A DNA stretch of 64,000 bases, taken from assembly GCA_014905825.1 (NCBI GenBank), contig JACGCN010000002.1, positions 1,798,001 to 1,862,000 of the forward strand, written 5' to 3'. The notes under the pieces were generated by a model, which saw only the letters and a program-made list of their open reading frames with translations, was not told the origin of the DNA and did not search any database. Source of the stretch: Lyophyllum atratum. Lineage: Eukaryota; Basidiomycota; Agaricomycetes; Agaricales; Lyophyllaceae. A program made the translations under genes and the position numbers. Each line of letters opens with the position of its first letter. Positions within the stretch are counted from its first letter, which is position 1. Shown piece by piece: positions 46,679-61,344 of the stretch.

Positions 46679-49600
46679 TCAGAACCAAGGGTGATACATT
46701 TCTCCCATTTTAGCAAGTTGAATGGGGTTGGTTGCGCTCGAGATGAGGTTCGTCACAGTTTGGATGACAGGGACCGTTAAGTTATTATTGTTGACCGCCT
46801 AGAGGCCGACGTTAACATATCGCCATAGTCACTCATGGAGGACTTACCTGTTCCCTTTCAAGTTTGCATGCCATTGTTTCAGCTCGTTTGACAACGCCGT
46901 CAATATTCGCGGCCACGCTCTGCCTGAATAGCATGTCCACTTGCCAGGGCTGGTTTCGCATCGCTAACCAGGAGTTGACTTCATCACGACTAAATAGACA
47001 GAGGTTTGCCTCCAACTCAAACTGTAATGAAATTATATGTTAAAATTGGTAGCTGCGTTCAACAAAAACACTAACCTCTGGCTCTGTGAGAGAGCGAGCG
47101 ATAGCAAGGATTCCAGAAGTTAATAAACCTTCGGTAAAGATGGGTCCCACGAAGTGTTGCATGTTTGGAGTAAATCGGAAAGGAACAACATCACTGGTGG
47201 CAAAAACCGGGAGAGCGTTTGAGACCCCTAGTAACATGTGTCAATACTTACTCGCAGAAGTCAGTGGTCGCCACGTACCCGGTAAGAGCTCTGACATAGC
47301 GATCAGCCCCGTAGAGCGAGAAACATGGAATCTGTGCGGATGTCTGCTTGAAAGGCACAAGGTGTACGTCATGAAGGCAGTGGACGCGATTTGTAGAGTA
47401 AATTGTTTCCTCATTCGCCACAGATCGTCGGGGCTTGCCATTGTGTTGACCATGTACTTTCGAAATGAAAGCATCAAGTGACCAAAAGCACATGATGATC
47501 CAGTATACATACCTTCGTGATGAGGTCTTCGGGAATCATCTTGACTGTGACTTCATCGTAGATATCTTTCTTCAACGTAAGATATTCTGTCTTCGTCAAC
47601 TGTTTTCAAGACAGTCAGAGACATGAATGATGGACAAGCGACATTAACATTTGACTTACTTGTCGCGAAGAAGACTGTCGGAATTCCTTCAACACCTTCT
47701 TGACCTTCTCACCCGAGAACAGGATAGGTTCTTCCCTCGAGATACCAATAGCAGCACAGTGGCGATCATATATGTCTCCAAGCGGGATATATGAAGCGTC
47801 CGTTTGTAGCAGACGTACGAGAGGGCTGAATGAGATAGCTGCAGGCAGATGGAACGCAAGATTGCGCTTCCTGCTCTCCTTTTTGCGACTCAAAGCACTG
47901 AAGAACGCCAAATGAGGAGGAACTCTCGCAGAGATTATAGGGGACATACCTGTTAAACGTTCGGAGGACCTGCATTACCCGATCTTCACGACGATACTGA
48001 CGATAGCCTGGAAGTTGAACAGAGAACGTAATTCTTGAATTGTCGCTGCCATGAATCGTAAATCGTCTCCAACAGATACCGCTGGATCTACAATTCTCGA
48101 TCTTCGGAGCAAACTTCTGAATTCTAACAAAGTTTTGGTTGCTGTCCTTGTCCTGGAAGAAAAATCAGCGAGCATCCATGATAACATAGAATATACAGAC
48201 CTCCGTGTATTGCCCAGGAACTTCGATTTCGTCGACTTTGCTGTATTGAAACTCCGTTAGGTAATGGCTCAGCATGGCGAGCTGCTGAACCCGAGGCCGT
48301 GCATCTAGGTATGCCTCATATCTATCTCGCCATTGCTGAAGCTTCTGGACATATTCATAGAGGTTTGGTTTGCTCTGCAGGAAGTCGTCCTCGTATTCTT
48401 TCTGTTGATCGCCGTGAGCCTCAGTCATGAGAGGACACTGAGATCATACCTTCATCGGCTGTGGAATGTTCGCTGCCATGCGAACGATGGTATCGATGGT
48501 ATGTTGAACCAGAAGGCCATCGTCATCGTGAGAATTCATCCGCACTACATAGTTCTGGATGACTGCGGGTAAATGATAGTTGGTACGATAATCCAGCAAT
48601 ATTACCTGAACTGCATCCTGGAGCAAGAGGCATATATTTCTGTAGATATCTTCGTCGGCTGACAGTTTGAATTTATGAGATATTTGATCGACCATGGTTT
48701 CCAAACTGAGAATTAGAAGAGGGAAGGAGGTTTTGAGAACATTAAGCACATCATCGACGTATTCCGCGGGCTGCCGAGGCGGGCTAGGTGTATCCGGAGC
48801 GGGCCCCGCGCCAGGATGGTTAACGTCCGACGGAGGGTGGGAAGGTGCTCCAGATACCACCGCTTGGGACACATTGGCTTCGCCGCTTGCGGAATCGGCA
48901 GCATCTCGCCGTGAAGGATCGGCAGCTGCAGTATTTGCGTTCGCAGCGCGAACAGCTTGCATCTTCTCCTGGTTCTTCCTCATCATTTGCATCTCTTCAC
49001 GGGTTGTGCGCAACTGGTAAAATAGGGCCTAGAAACGGCTTTCAACGATTACGCAAAAAAGCAAGTGAAAACCAAACACACCTGGGGGTAGAGTCTTGCT
49101 AAGTTCAGAAGTACATATCGAGCCTGTTTTACTTCGCGGTGAGACAATGATAGTAGGAGCTGAGGGATCAGGGGAATCCAAAACCAGAATGCTGCATCCC
49201 CCTTGTATGTATCAAATGCCCGAGATATGGTCAACATGTTATCGTCGAGACTCAGCAGCCATAGGATCCGCGAGATCAATGGCCGGCTCTTCCCGTTTTT
49301 ATATTGACCCGCAGCCTGAAGATAACAGCTGACTGCATTCGCGGCATACGAAAGGTCATTCGGGTTTTCCTTGAACATACGATCGTTAAAACGACCCCAT
49401 TCAGCCCATGCCTTAGCCTGCGTGATGTCAAGTTGGACAGCTTGCCCAAAGGCATGGTTTGCATCGTCGTTGCGGCCTAGGCGAGCATGGAACATGCCCT
49501 TTAGCGTGTGGAATTCGGCCTTCTGGGATGCAGAGAAGAACATAAGGTTGGTATTGTTGATGACTTCCAATCCTGCTTGAAGGTCGTTGGGCTTTTGATA

Positions 49601-52600
49601 ATGGCATCGAGCCTGCTCGCGGAGCTTCAAGAAGGCCTCCGAAATTTCGATATTTGGCAGAGTGTAGATCTTTGTCAAGGATGTGAAGCAAACATCAAGA
49701 AGGTCATGTTTACGGGCAACGTGAGCGAAGCGGTTGATGATCCACGCCGTTTCGTGATAGCCTCGATATCCATAGGTATTGGAGTTGGTGGATGCTGCAC
49801 CTACATTTTGGTTAGGACCTGAGATAAGAGGAATGTAGGCATTGTTGATGGAATGGAAGACGTTCTGCCTCCATGCTACGAGATCACTCCAGATGCTGAT
49901 ATCGTCATGAAGGTTCGGAAGCCGCTCCCGCCATGCCTGAAGCACCATCTTCAGTTCAGAGGATTTCTTTTCCAAATTCTGTGCGTTTGTTTGCGATAAA
50001 GAGCCGAAGATTTGAACAGCTTCTTGCAGCTCGACAAATTGTTGGAAATGTTGCAGTAAAGGAACATGAGCGGCGGAAAGATGAGGTGGAAAGCCGACCC
50101 ACTTCCTCAAGGACAGTTGCATCGCGTCCTCGAGAATTTTTGTGAACTCCACGTTTTTCTCCAATGCGGCTGGCATTTTTAGGAGGGCGACGAAGGCCTC
50201 GAATACCCGCCGGCGGGGAGTTGGAGGTTCAGGTAACTGGCTGATCTGCTCTTCAAGTGTTTCCCTTTGCGCTGCCCATTCGACTGTCCTCCAAGCACTC
50301 TCCAGCATCAATTCTTGATTACCTTCGCTCCTCGCCAGATCATACAGAAGATCCCACTGCTGCAGTTTTTCTGCGGAAAGTATCCAATGGTCCTCCCAGA
50401 GGCAATATTCCGACTCTGAGAAGGGAATTGAACCTGCCCGTGCCTTGCTCTGTGCTGATTCGTAAGCAAGGGAGGCCTGCTCCCACATGCCATTCTGTTC
50501 AAATGCAACGGCGATGTTTGTCTCCTGGTGAAGACAGCGTCGTCGCCATACACCATAGAATAAGTCATCCTCTCCGAGCTCCGCATATACATCGGCCAGA
50601 GAGTCATAAACATAATCACGAATGGTGGGTTCGTCGTCCTTTACTTGATCAAGAGAAGCCCCGAGTATTTCCAATGAAACATACCAAGCACCAAAAGTCT
50701 TGGCAAGATATTTGACGAGGTGTGGCGGAAGCGTCATGGGAGGGGAACATGATTGTATACCAGCGAGAAGTGTCTGGATAACATTTGGCCGCAAGTGCGC
50801 TTGTCGTATATGGTAATCTTTGCTGAGGAGGTTGATGATGTGATGCGTAAGATCGGCCTGCTCTCTGCGTGACAGACACGACCACACCGATGGGAAGACA
50901 GATACCCAAGTATCATGTGCGACTTGGGGATCTAGGAAAAGAAGCCGCTGGACGGGACGAATAATGGCATGCGTTTTCGGGCAGGTAATAGGGGCCGAAC
51001 GAGATAAAGCCAACCTACGATCTTGTGATGCGGCAGTATCCATATCAGCTGCGCCTAATATAAGGTGAAGTGCAAGGTAGATCCAGTTATGGTCAGCAAG
51101 AGCGTCCCAGCTTTGCACTCCAAATATGTAGGTAAGGCGACTCAGGAGCGAGCGAGGAACGCTAGCATCGAGGAGATCCATAAAGCGCTCCCTAACGACA
51201 GGATCCTTAGCATGGCAGCCAAGGAGGAAGGAGTGCTCCAGCCGGGTAGTCAGATCACTGCGGCGCAATGAAGGCTCTGTGTAGATCTCGTAGATCAGCT
51301 CCAAGTACGGCTGAAACAGAATATCTGCACGACATTCAAAGGCAGCCATTTTTTGCAAGAGGCTGGCTTTCTCCTTCATCGTCGGGTACGTCTCTTGCTT
51401 TGGCTTCGCCCACGTTCGTGCAAGGTCTAAGATGTACCGGCAGAGTGGGACACTCTTTGACTTCTCAACAAGGACAACAAGGGTGCTGAGAAGCCATCGA
51501 CGTTGTTCTCCGAGGAACGCTACAGAGATTTCGCAGATTTCAAGAACCGCTTTCACTAGCCTGACGCCATTCTCGAATCCGGCTGAATTCGGAGCGGTCT
51601 GGATGTGCTCCTTGGCAAGTTTGCTGAGGAGCTTGCATAGAAGTTGGCTGAAAGGTTCAACTCGCTCGGGGATGACTTTGACGATGGATTTCAACATAAG
51701 GAGCGTGCCGCGAAGCGCCGTAGAGTTGCGTAGGCCATCACCGACCGCCGAATATACGAAGGTGTGGAATTCCGATAGCTCGCCTGACTGTTCCTCCTCT
51801 TCTTTGGGTAGCGGGAAAAGTCTGATAAGCTGATCGAAGATTGGGTGTAATGCATCATTCAATCCGTAATCTTCGGTTACCAGACCCTTGCGAACAAGTT
51901 TCTGCAAGATTGGAGCATTCGCGATGAACCAAGCATCGTCTTGTTCTGCTGCAATGACCTGCAAGACTTTGGCGGATGCTAGGGCTTGGGTAAGCGCTTG
52001 TTCATTTACAAGTTCATTCTGAAGGCTACATCAGTATATATCAACGTTATGCATGGATTAACACGGACTTGTTCGAGTGCCCGGGAGAAGAAACGGAGGC
52101 CGACCGTCACATCAGTCCAACCCTTCGGACCGACCAGGAGTTGTAGCAAGGCGAGAGCTCGAGGCACAAGTGTCGTCCTAGTAGCTGGCTCGTGCGGTAT
52201 GGTGGCAAGCCTGACAAGGTAGCTCACCATGTTCTCCCGGAATCCCAAGGGAGTCAACCATACTACTTCGGGTTTGCTCAAGTCCATCACGGATTTCGTA
52301 GATCGTGCGGCTTGTGCCGCCTGCTCCTCCCACGTGAATATCACCTGCAAGAGATCGATGGATAATAGACGTGATTCACTTGTGGATGTAGAGGGCATGC
52401 CAAGTTTGTTAAGTGAATTTGCCATATGAGGTATGAAAAGAGAGCGAACAGGGTAGAAGAGGTCGGGTTGTTTCACAATCAGGTGATAGGTTGCAATGTG
52501 CTGCGCGAGGCCTTCTTCCGCAAGGAGTCGACGAGTGGCTTTGGCCCACTGTGGGTGGCCTGATTCCGTTGCATCTGCACGAGGGAGTGAGGGCGCCAAC

Positions 52601-55600
52601 GTCGCCAGTGCCTCTTGACGAACGCTAGCCCTGCCTTCAGAGTGCGGTGAGCGGAGAAGTCCTGTCCACGCTCGTAAAATAAACTTCTGAGGGGTCTGGA
52701 AAGCTGCAAAGAAACGAGCTAGGAGGAGATAGGCGGTTTGCTTGACAATGATGTCTTCGGACATCGTGACAAAATGCCAGGCACATTTGATTATGTCCTT
52801 CTTGGTATCCTCGAGCAATTCCGAATAATGCTGCACAAGGATAGTGGTAAGATAGAGGACTTCGATTTTGAACATGTCGTCCGTCTCGGAAAATGTATCG
52901 GACTCCGTGAGTGGCCGCCAAATGATGCGGTGCATTTGGTCAATAAAATCCACATCAAGCAGTTGTTCCCGAGGCGCAGGGCGATTGGCATGTACAAGGA
53001 GGGTTGGGGAAACGACGTAGTGCATGAATTGCGCTTTATGTGACCAGGAATACGAGGGATCACGGAACCATGTCAAAAATCGCATGAGAATATTACGCCT
53101 GAAAATAACGTCCTCGCTCAGAACGACGTGGTGATAAAGGAAGTGTGTGATATGGACAAGGTCCATGCCAAGATTGCGCGTAAAGACCGAGACAATCTCG
53201 AAGATGAGGTCGATGCGTGGCGATTGCTTCGATGCCTCTACGAAGATATCTAGCATGACTTTATGCCTTTGAGTGACTTCTGGCATCACAACTGCTGTCT
53301 GTTCAGGTTGTGGAACTTCTGAATGCCAGACCTCGAGCAGAGCGTCAATGACGTAGCCATTCTCTGCTAGCCACGTCGGGACCAATCGCACTAGATCATG
53401 GAACAAGAGCATGGCAGGAAGTATGTAACTCGAATCAACACCTCGAAGAAAATGTGTTGCGATGTAAGACGTCCGAGATGCTAGTTCACGTTCTAGACTT
53501 GGAGCGAGTTTCGCCTCGAGGATGCTTCTCAATGTTCGCAGGTGTCTTGGAAAATTGAGATGCCGAATGAAGAATTCTATGCCATCGACGGGATAGCGAT
53601 CGAGATACTTCGCAAGTGGTTCGGAGAATGGGCTGCGCGTCGAAAAGTGCATTTGTGACTCCGTTTGTACGATGGCGTTGACGAGGTTTTCAAGGAATAT
53701 ATTGGCGGCGGAGGGTAAGAGATGGAAAATGTTCGCTAATCTGACCAATTTTGTGATGCCTTCGTTGTTGGACAATGGGAGGCGGGAAGAATCGGTAAGC
53801 ATTTGGGGGTCGGCGACTATTCGGAAATGGTCCAATAATTTGTGGCCAATTTCTACCTTGAAGTAGTTCGTCAGAAGCTCCAGTAAACGTGCCAGTCCCT
53901 CTAAGCCAGGAACGGAGAGACGCTTCGGGTCAGCGAGGTTCATGAGGATGGGACGCAATCCAGTTTGAAGAAGTTCTTTTGGAAGGCGGCTCTGATGTGT
54001 CAAAACCATCCTCAGTCCTTCGTGCGCAACATCCTTGACTTCCGGGGATGGTGAATACAGTGACTTGAAGTATACACTCGTCACTCTAGAAAAGGGTGAG
54101 GTTCGTGCGACCGGAGAAAGGAGGAAAGAGTACCTTTGTCGCGTCTGAACCTGCTTCTGGAAAAAATCGGTAAGCGGCATTGATGCCGTGAGCAGCTTTA
54201 TACAAGCAACACGCAGTTGGATGACTTCGAGGGTACCCTGGCGGGCAGTCACTCGTCCTAGTAGGGCGGTGTCTTCAGCATCAGCCAAGGCAAGGGTCTC
54301 GTGCAGTAGGCGAAGGAGTTCATCATTTAGCTCAACGAGGGGGGGTTCTAAGCTGACACAATACCGGATGGCTTCAATCATCCCTATTTGTTTCTGGAAT
54401 GGAAGGGCTCGAAGGGGCTTTGTGTAGATACCGGTCACCGTGCGCTCTCGGTGAGGCATCAGAAGATCGACCGCGGGGCGTCGGCTCAGAGAGACCAGGA
54501 ATTCGATACATGTTTGGGCAGCTTGGCGCACCACTGAACTCGGACTTTGAAGCTCCGGGGAGAAGATGCCAGCGAGATGAACGAGCTTATTCCGTGCTGG
54601 TACAGAATTCTCCGCATTCATGTCCAGCTCTGACGTACATATCCGCAAAACGCTGAGGAGGAGATCGAGGACTTCGTCAACATCCCTAGGAAGATCGCGC
54701 GGGAGGTCCTTTAGGACGTGGAGCAGGGTCCGAATAAGGTCGATCTCGCGTTCCATTACCCACTTCGTCCCGTAGACAGGTATGAATATGAGACCCTTAA
54801 TCCCATTGCACCCCGCACTTTTGTGCATCCACGAGTCCTCCAGACACAGGCCTGTGATCCGGTTCGCAATTTGATGTAGAATTCCCATAATATCTTGCGG
54901 AGTGACGTTATTGTGGCCATGCATTGAAACGAGATCTTCTATGACGACGACAAAGATTGTCTGGGCGGCTTTGGCTTGGGTGGGCTGGTTGCGAGCGAGA
55001 CCGTACGGGAAAGCATCGAGGAAAGACGAAAGAAGGCCGCTAGTAGTCGGTCGGGCCCCAGCCCCTCGCGAATGGTTTCGGCGTATTTCAAAATCGAATA
55101 CGAACTGGGCAACTTTCCGAACGAAGGCTTCGGCTTGTATTTGGAGATCGGGAATATTGATGGCGTCGAAAATGCCTTCCATTCCTTGGATGAATACATC
55201 TTCAATATTCTGGCCGACAACACCCTGCGTCACATTTAGTTAGAGGTATAGCGGGAGCCGACATTCCTTACCTCAAGGAGGAAGACCGTCAAACAGTTTT
55301 CCAAGAGCGTGAAAGCAGAGTTGCGATCGAATGAGGAGGCCTTCAAAATCGATCGGCAAGCTAAGCCTATGATTGGACCAAACTCGATCTTTTCTACAGA
55401 CCCCCCAAAAGTTATTGCTACCTTCGCCCGCTCAGAATGATGGCGATACTTCAAAGCCGGTTCTCTCGTCAACAACCGGCGGTTCCGCCCCCCCAACTTC
55501 CCTAAGATGCGGATTGTGGTATGAGCCGGGTGGTGGTTTGCAGGTAGAGGTTTTAGGTGGCTATGGAGAGCCTCCATCAACTCACGGAGCACCGTGCTCA

Positions 55601-58209
55601 AGGTCGGATCAAGAAAGTCAGGGGTGAGATTGTCAATGCAAAGCTCTAGTGTTCGGAGACCTTGAGAGACTAACTCGGGGTTGCCTCGTAATGCGAGGGC
55701 CAGGGGCTGCATCAGATAGGTAAGGTGGGGGAGGAGATGTGTTAGGCGCAACGGAACTGTCAAGCAGAGTTCCACGATCATATCCCTTGTGTTTCCTTCG
55801 GAGGCCAATAGTTGCCGATTCAGGCTTTCCAACATCTCGGGTAGCAAGGGAAGCACGGCATTATAGAGCAACTCGAATCTACCGCCGCCGCCGCCAATAG
55901 CCCTGAAAAGAGCTCGAAGTAGGTGGAAATAATTTGTAGGTTTTGTTGCTTTAGCGGCCAGTGGAAAACAATCCATAAGGAGTTTTGCCAAGTGGGCCTT
56001 CAAGATCGGCTCGTTTAGAGCAGGATACGCCGCAACGGCTCCAAATGCCATCTTGAATAGTCGGATCGTCGCAGCAGCCGTCATGTCGTCGTATTCGCCA
56101 AGCAGGTGAAGCCGATCAACCAGGAAACTCAAAACAATGGCAAGGAGAGTCGGAGATGTGGGTTCGCGCGTGAAGAGGAATTGGCAGATATTGAGGAGAA
56201 TCATACGTTTCGAGGCGCATTTGAAGAAGAACTCCATCTTATGTGTCCAGACTTCTTGGAAGACATGGAGATTCATCTCGAGGAGAGCATGTCCAAACCA
56301 GTCGATGGCGTCGTTCTGCTCATTGACGACGCGAGGATCGGGGTCGAAGAGAGACATGCAGCGTAGACATCCTTCAAATAGCCTAAAAAATAGTTCGCCA
56401 TCTGGAGTTGGGGCATCACATTTCCTTAGGGAGGCCAGGCAAACACGGAAACCGTGCAGAAGAGTCCTAAACATCATTCGTGATTCTAGACAGTGTGTCA
56501 GAAGACACAATCAGTGAAAGTGACCAAATCGGCTGACCGTGGACAAGTTCTTCGGGCTTTTCGCTGGCATAGACGGCCCCACCGATAGGGCGCGCCCTCT
56601 CAATGAACGCGGTATCGAGTATTACCACATCACCATCCTCCTTCTGCTGGCCTGCATTCGCGATAATCTCATCGTGAATCAATGCCAGAGCCTCCAAACG
56701 CTCGAGACATGTTTCAAACATCGCGCCTAGAAGTCGAGCCGCTTCCTTGGGTGTTCCTTTCGCTAGAATCGGCTCAGTGAGGCCCAACATCATTTTCGCC
56801 GACAATGTATGGAGATTGTTCCCCAGAGCAGGGTTGTGGATGAGCCGCGAGTAGACATGGACGATACGCGCTAACTGGTTTATGTTTAGGTCGTTTCGGA
56901 TATGGTGGACGAGATCGGCAACGGCGCTATAAACGGCGGCTCTATTGAAGGATCAGCAGATGCAGAAGACTTTAGTGCCGCCAACAACGTGCCTGAGCAT
57001 CTCCTTGCTACTGACACTCTTTCCCAAGAGGACATCTTCATCTAGAGTTTGTCAAGATGCTGGTAAAAGCGCTTTTCGAACCGGAAGCCCCATAAGATGA
57101 CGGAAGACAACCATAAGTTCCTGCAGATGGGATGAGAAATGGGAAATTTAAGAAGAGAACGATACTGACCTTCCGAAGAGCGATGCCATTTGCTGGACAA
57201 TCCTGAAGCATGCGCAGGGCGGTCAAAATCAAGGTTTCACCATAGTTCTCGTCGGCCTCTCCCGAAAATCTCATCACATAGGCTAAATAAGATAAAACCT
57301 TACAAAACCTCAGAATAACTGTTGGACACTGAGTTGTAGGATGCCTACCTTGATTTGACAATGTATAAAATCGGTGTAGGCAGACGTATTCTTGATGGTG
57401 GGTGCCATCCCAGACCATATGTTTCCCATCGCCTCATAATCCTCTCTCGCCTGCTTCTGTGCAGAAGACTCCAGCGCAAGAACCTCAAAAGCAGGTGCTA
57501 TTGTCGTCTGTATGGGACTCGCAACCATTGCTCGATGAGTTTGGGAAATGATGACAATGACCATCCCCATTTCTCCAACAACCTTGAAGCTCCGTAAGCT
57601 CATAGGCACAATGTTCTGATCGAGCATATCGGATCCTCGGACAGAACTTGAGTAACGAGAGAGTTCATGTTCCTAAAGCTCTCCAGGAATATGGCTACAA
57701 AGTCGGAGAGGCATTCCTCCGTCAATGTTCTGTACCCACGAATGAGGTCCAGAGGGTTTTGCAGGCGACGGAGCCATTCTCTTCGTTATCTCTTCGAAGT
57801 ATATGAAGCATGCATGTAAATATCGGGGTGACGAATGGCCGAACGGCGTCGCCAACGGGCAGACGATTGATGATTTCGAGGAGCATGCGACGAAATTGGT
57901 ATTCCATAGTGTCCTTGTGCAAGGCAACTTCACTGTTTTGCAGAAGGTCAAGTAGAGCAGGAATAAGAACAGGTATTGCCCGTATAGATTCCGTGTCCCG
58001 AACGGTGTCTATCATTTCGCGTATTTCAGCAGCGACGGCATGCTTGGTCCTCAGGTCTGTTCAAGTTGAGCAAGATGTAGGTGAGCACACGTCGAACAAG
58101 AGGACATTGACGAACCTATGTTAGGGTCAGCAAGTCTTCCTGCGCGTAGTTCGAGGTCAGACGTAGTGGCTAGGTGAGGACTGGGCTCCATGGGTGGCAA
58201 AGCAGCCAT
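46679..58209 (-). CDS. TRA1: TRA1/TRRAP, PIKK-family pseudokinase scaffold of SAGA and NuA4
   Basis: ATG at 58209 (MAALPPMEPSPHLATTSDLE) and stop at 46679. The span is 11.5 kb with many introns but very long central exons (about 56510-55245, 55205-52050 and 51960-49080), well over 3000 residues. Most of it is HEAT/TPR helical repeat. The FAT domain is recognisable around 51000-49100 (DVYAELGEDDLFYGVWRRR, EKLQQWDLLYDLARSEGNQE). The kinase-like domain begins near 48160 (FAPKIENCRSSGICWRRFTI) and lacks HRD and DFG motifs, as TRA1 does. The FATC end is ATNPIQLAKMGEMYHPWF. TRA1 recruits the acetyltransferase complexes to activators. The frame is consistent across the large exons, with no break seen. 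Confidence 0.95.
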
Positions 58210-59151
58210 GAAGGCGCGAGTTATGTGCAAGGTGCACACCTGCCTATTTTGGTAAAACGCGCGTTATTTGTAAGCGCTTGGAAGAGCTTCCCCTTGTTGA
58301 ACCATGAAAGCCTTTGGCTTTCAATCAAGACTTTCGCGGAATTTGGCATGAATTCGGCCTGCCGCCGCCTGATCATGTATTCGGCCAACTAGACGTTGGA
58401 ATATGTCAAAGTGAAAGCCATCGGATACCAAGGACCCATCATGGAACGCACGCAGATATATACCTAGAACCTTCCTTACTCTCGATTTTGCTTTGTGGTC
58501 AATTTGTGGTACTAAATGATCACTTTATTTATAGTTGTCCGAATCGAGTGTGCGCATGATAGACGACGTTGAACAGGAGATCAACCGCCTGTGCTGTGCA
58601 ACGTGCTGCGATTTGTTGGCGAAAGTCAGATATTTCCTCCCTGACAATGCTTTGGCTTTCGTCGTCGACATTGACATTGAGTCTGATAAGTCACAACGGC
58701 TTGATCAGAACTGAGAATCACTTGTACCCTCTCCACGTGATAAGGTTACTTACACTCTTTTGGTTGTGCCAGATGTGGATTGATGAACGGCTGCTATTGG
58801 TATCAGCAAGCTATCAGTGCTCGTGGCGACCAAGTATCGACCATTGCGGTTGGCTGTTGGGCTTGACTATTTGACTCTTGACACCGACGAAATTCCCATC
58901 ATGGATTCTGGTTCCGGAGTATAAACCTCCCCCTAGTGTTCACTCCGTGCTAGCTTCTACCTAGTTGACCCTTGGAGCGGGGCTCTGAGCTGCTCAGCGC
59001 CAGTTTTTCATCATTCTTCTTCTTCAGTTCCTGGAACCCCTTCGAACTTTCATCCCTTCTTCATTTGTTCTTTCATTACCTACCCTTCCGGTTTGGGTCC
59101 CTCTTTTCGTCGCGCAACGTCTCCCAAGCCACAGGTTGTAACACGGCCAGC
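58210..59151. other. Divergent intergenic region, no gene seen
   Basis: About 940 bp between the starts of TRA1 (minus) and the membrane-protein gene (plus). The ORFs here are short and overlap out of frame. CT-rich tracts at 58990-59110 precede the downstream start, as is usual for basidiomycete 5' leaders. Confidence 0.5.
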
Positions 59152-61230
59152 ATGGATACTCCCAATATTAACGAGTTCATTGCCCATCCTGACTAGTGAG
59201 TCCGAACCCGTGTATAAATGCTTACCTGGTATTCATCTCCGCCCCACCCACATAGCCAACAAATAGCTGCCTTTTTTCTCGGAGCCGTCTTCATAACCAG
59301 CTTGAACTATTCATATCTCTGGATTCGAGGTTTCTTTCCGCGGTTCGGGCAGTGGATGTATAGGAACCGCTCCGTTAAGACCGACAGTCGAGAATATCTC
59401 TTTCGAAAAGGCCTCCATCACTTCCTCTTTGAACTTCGTCCGCCCTGGGGAGAACCAAAGCCTTGTTTTCACCTTATCCCTTTGCTTCGCCTTCGCCAGC
59501 ATTGCCTACTTTGGCTCTTTGCTTTCTTTCAGTCCTAATGGAGGAGCGACATGCGGTAAGCAGTTAATATGTCGTATCTTCGCCATCTAATGCATTCATC
59601 ATTAAGCATTCGTCGTTGCATGGGGTGGGATGGCAGCGCAAACAGCAAGGCTTATTGGTCTGGTCATCCTTCTGCTTGAGTTAAAAGATCTCGGGATCGC
59701 CAAGTTGGAATTCTATTTAGCGTTAGCAAGCATATTTGTGGCCATGGGTAATCTTCGATCTCTTGAAAGTGGACCATGTTTGAAACATAAATGTATCTAG
59801 TCCTCGTATTTGTCAATAATGCCATTGGCACTGGTGCTATAAGGTTAGTGATATTCGCACCCTTCGCGGCCTCGTCAACGGAAATTTAATTCCTTCTGTA
59901 GGCTTTTCGGACCATTAAGTATTGCAGTCTGCTACAGGAAACAGTCAGTATCATAATCTTCTTAACCAATCAAGATTCAAAGCAATGGATATCTCATTAT
60001 CCTATTCTTCAGCTTTCTTCCCACTGCCCTAGCCACTTCATTCATGCATATTTCCCTCGAGTTATTCATGTTCCTGAGACTTGGATTTTTCATTATGCAA
60101 AAAGCAACCCTGGCTGGCCAACGGTCAGCAGTCTGGAGGGATGGCAGGATTGTGAAAGCTATCTCGCTCTTGTTCCTCGAACTGCTGGTAATTGTTCCTT
60201 CCGCTATACACATTAGCCTCATTGCGGATTTCGTGCCTCTAAGCGTTGGCGCACTTGCGGTTCTTGGTAAAGTCCTACTGCTGAAAACAAACGTCTCAAG
60301 TCTAACCGTGAAGCTTAGTGGCCTTCAATGACAAATCTACCGCTCGAGAGAGCAATCCCATACTCAAGCCAGATGGCGTGTCTCCTATCACGGTTGCTCC
60401 TATCCCTCCCACAGGCGGCACAGGCTGGTTCTCACGAAGGTCGTTTCGGTCGTCATTCAGTCCAAATAATTTGACGAGGGCTCCCATATCTCCCGAACCG
60501 GTGCCTGTACCAACGACCATATCACATCCGTTCTCAGCACAAGTACCTCAACGGTACGACAGCTGCATGGCCACGACAAGTACAGCGCCAGACACCCCGA
60601 CTCAGTACCACGGAGACCATGAGCACCCACGAAGGCGTTGTTCAAACCGTTGCGCGCTCTGCTACGCCGGCCCGTGCACGAGTGGTGCTCGTGACATCCG
60701 CCGAAATTGAAACTATGCCGAAGACAGCTACGCAACAACCCTCGAACGTCCCTCCCCGCCCAGTCACATCGGCACCTGAGACGGCAACGGCTGAACCGCA
60801 AATGCTGGCACCGTCCGCACCTTCTCCGTCATTGTCTCCGACTAGTATCCTATTGCACCCATGGCACGAAAGACGGCAGGCAGAAGGCGGACCACTCACA
60901 TCTGGGATTTCAATGGATGGATCAGAGGAACTTAAAGTCACCAAGTCTCCAATGTCGGCCAGGCGGGGGTCGGAGCGAACATCCTACATGTACCAGGGGT
61001 ACACATTCCCAAGACCACCTGTGACTTCTGCGGCTCCCATCCGAAGGTATTCGAGCGCTACTTTGACGTCGCCAATGTTTTCGCAGGATAGTCATGGTGG
61101 TGAGGGTGGTCCTGAGCCGCGGCAACATGTGCAGTTGTTGACATTCGAATCAAACTTTCGAACGAGGGGCGAAAGAATCGCGCATCGGACGCCATTGCCT
61201 TCGGTAGGTGCATTACGAAGCCCTGGCTGA
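59152..61230 (+). CDS. Multi-pass (6-7 TM) membrane protein with a long disordered tail
   Basis: ATG at 59152 (MDTPNINEFIAHPDY). About nine exons can be joined in phase, including an intron at about 60543-60589 before the tail. Hydrophobic segments in order: AAFFLGAVFITSLNYSYLW, VFTLSLCFAFASIAYFGSLL, FVVAWGGMAAQTARLIGLVI, FYLALASIFVAMVLVFVN, ALATSFMHISLELFMFL, SLLFLELLVIVPSAIHISL and DFVPLSVGALAVL. The following 280 residues are Pro/Ser/Thr-rich and hydrophilic. The topology suggests a receptor-like 7TM protein with a cytoplasmic tail. I do not recognise a named family, and transport or signalling is not established. Confidence 0.7.
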
Positions 61231-61344
61231 CCTGCAGGTTGCACACGGTGACCTTGGACTCTTCGGACTTGGACGATATTCTATTACGTAATACAGTACA
61301 TAGTTGTCGCTGCGGCATTGTCATTCATTACCCTTTCACCTACC

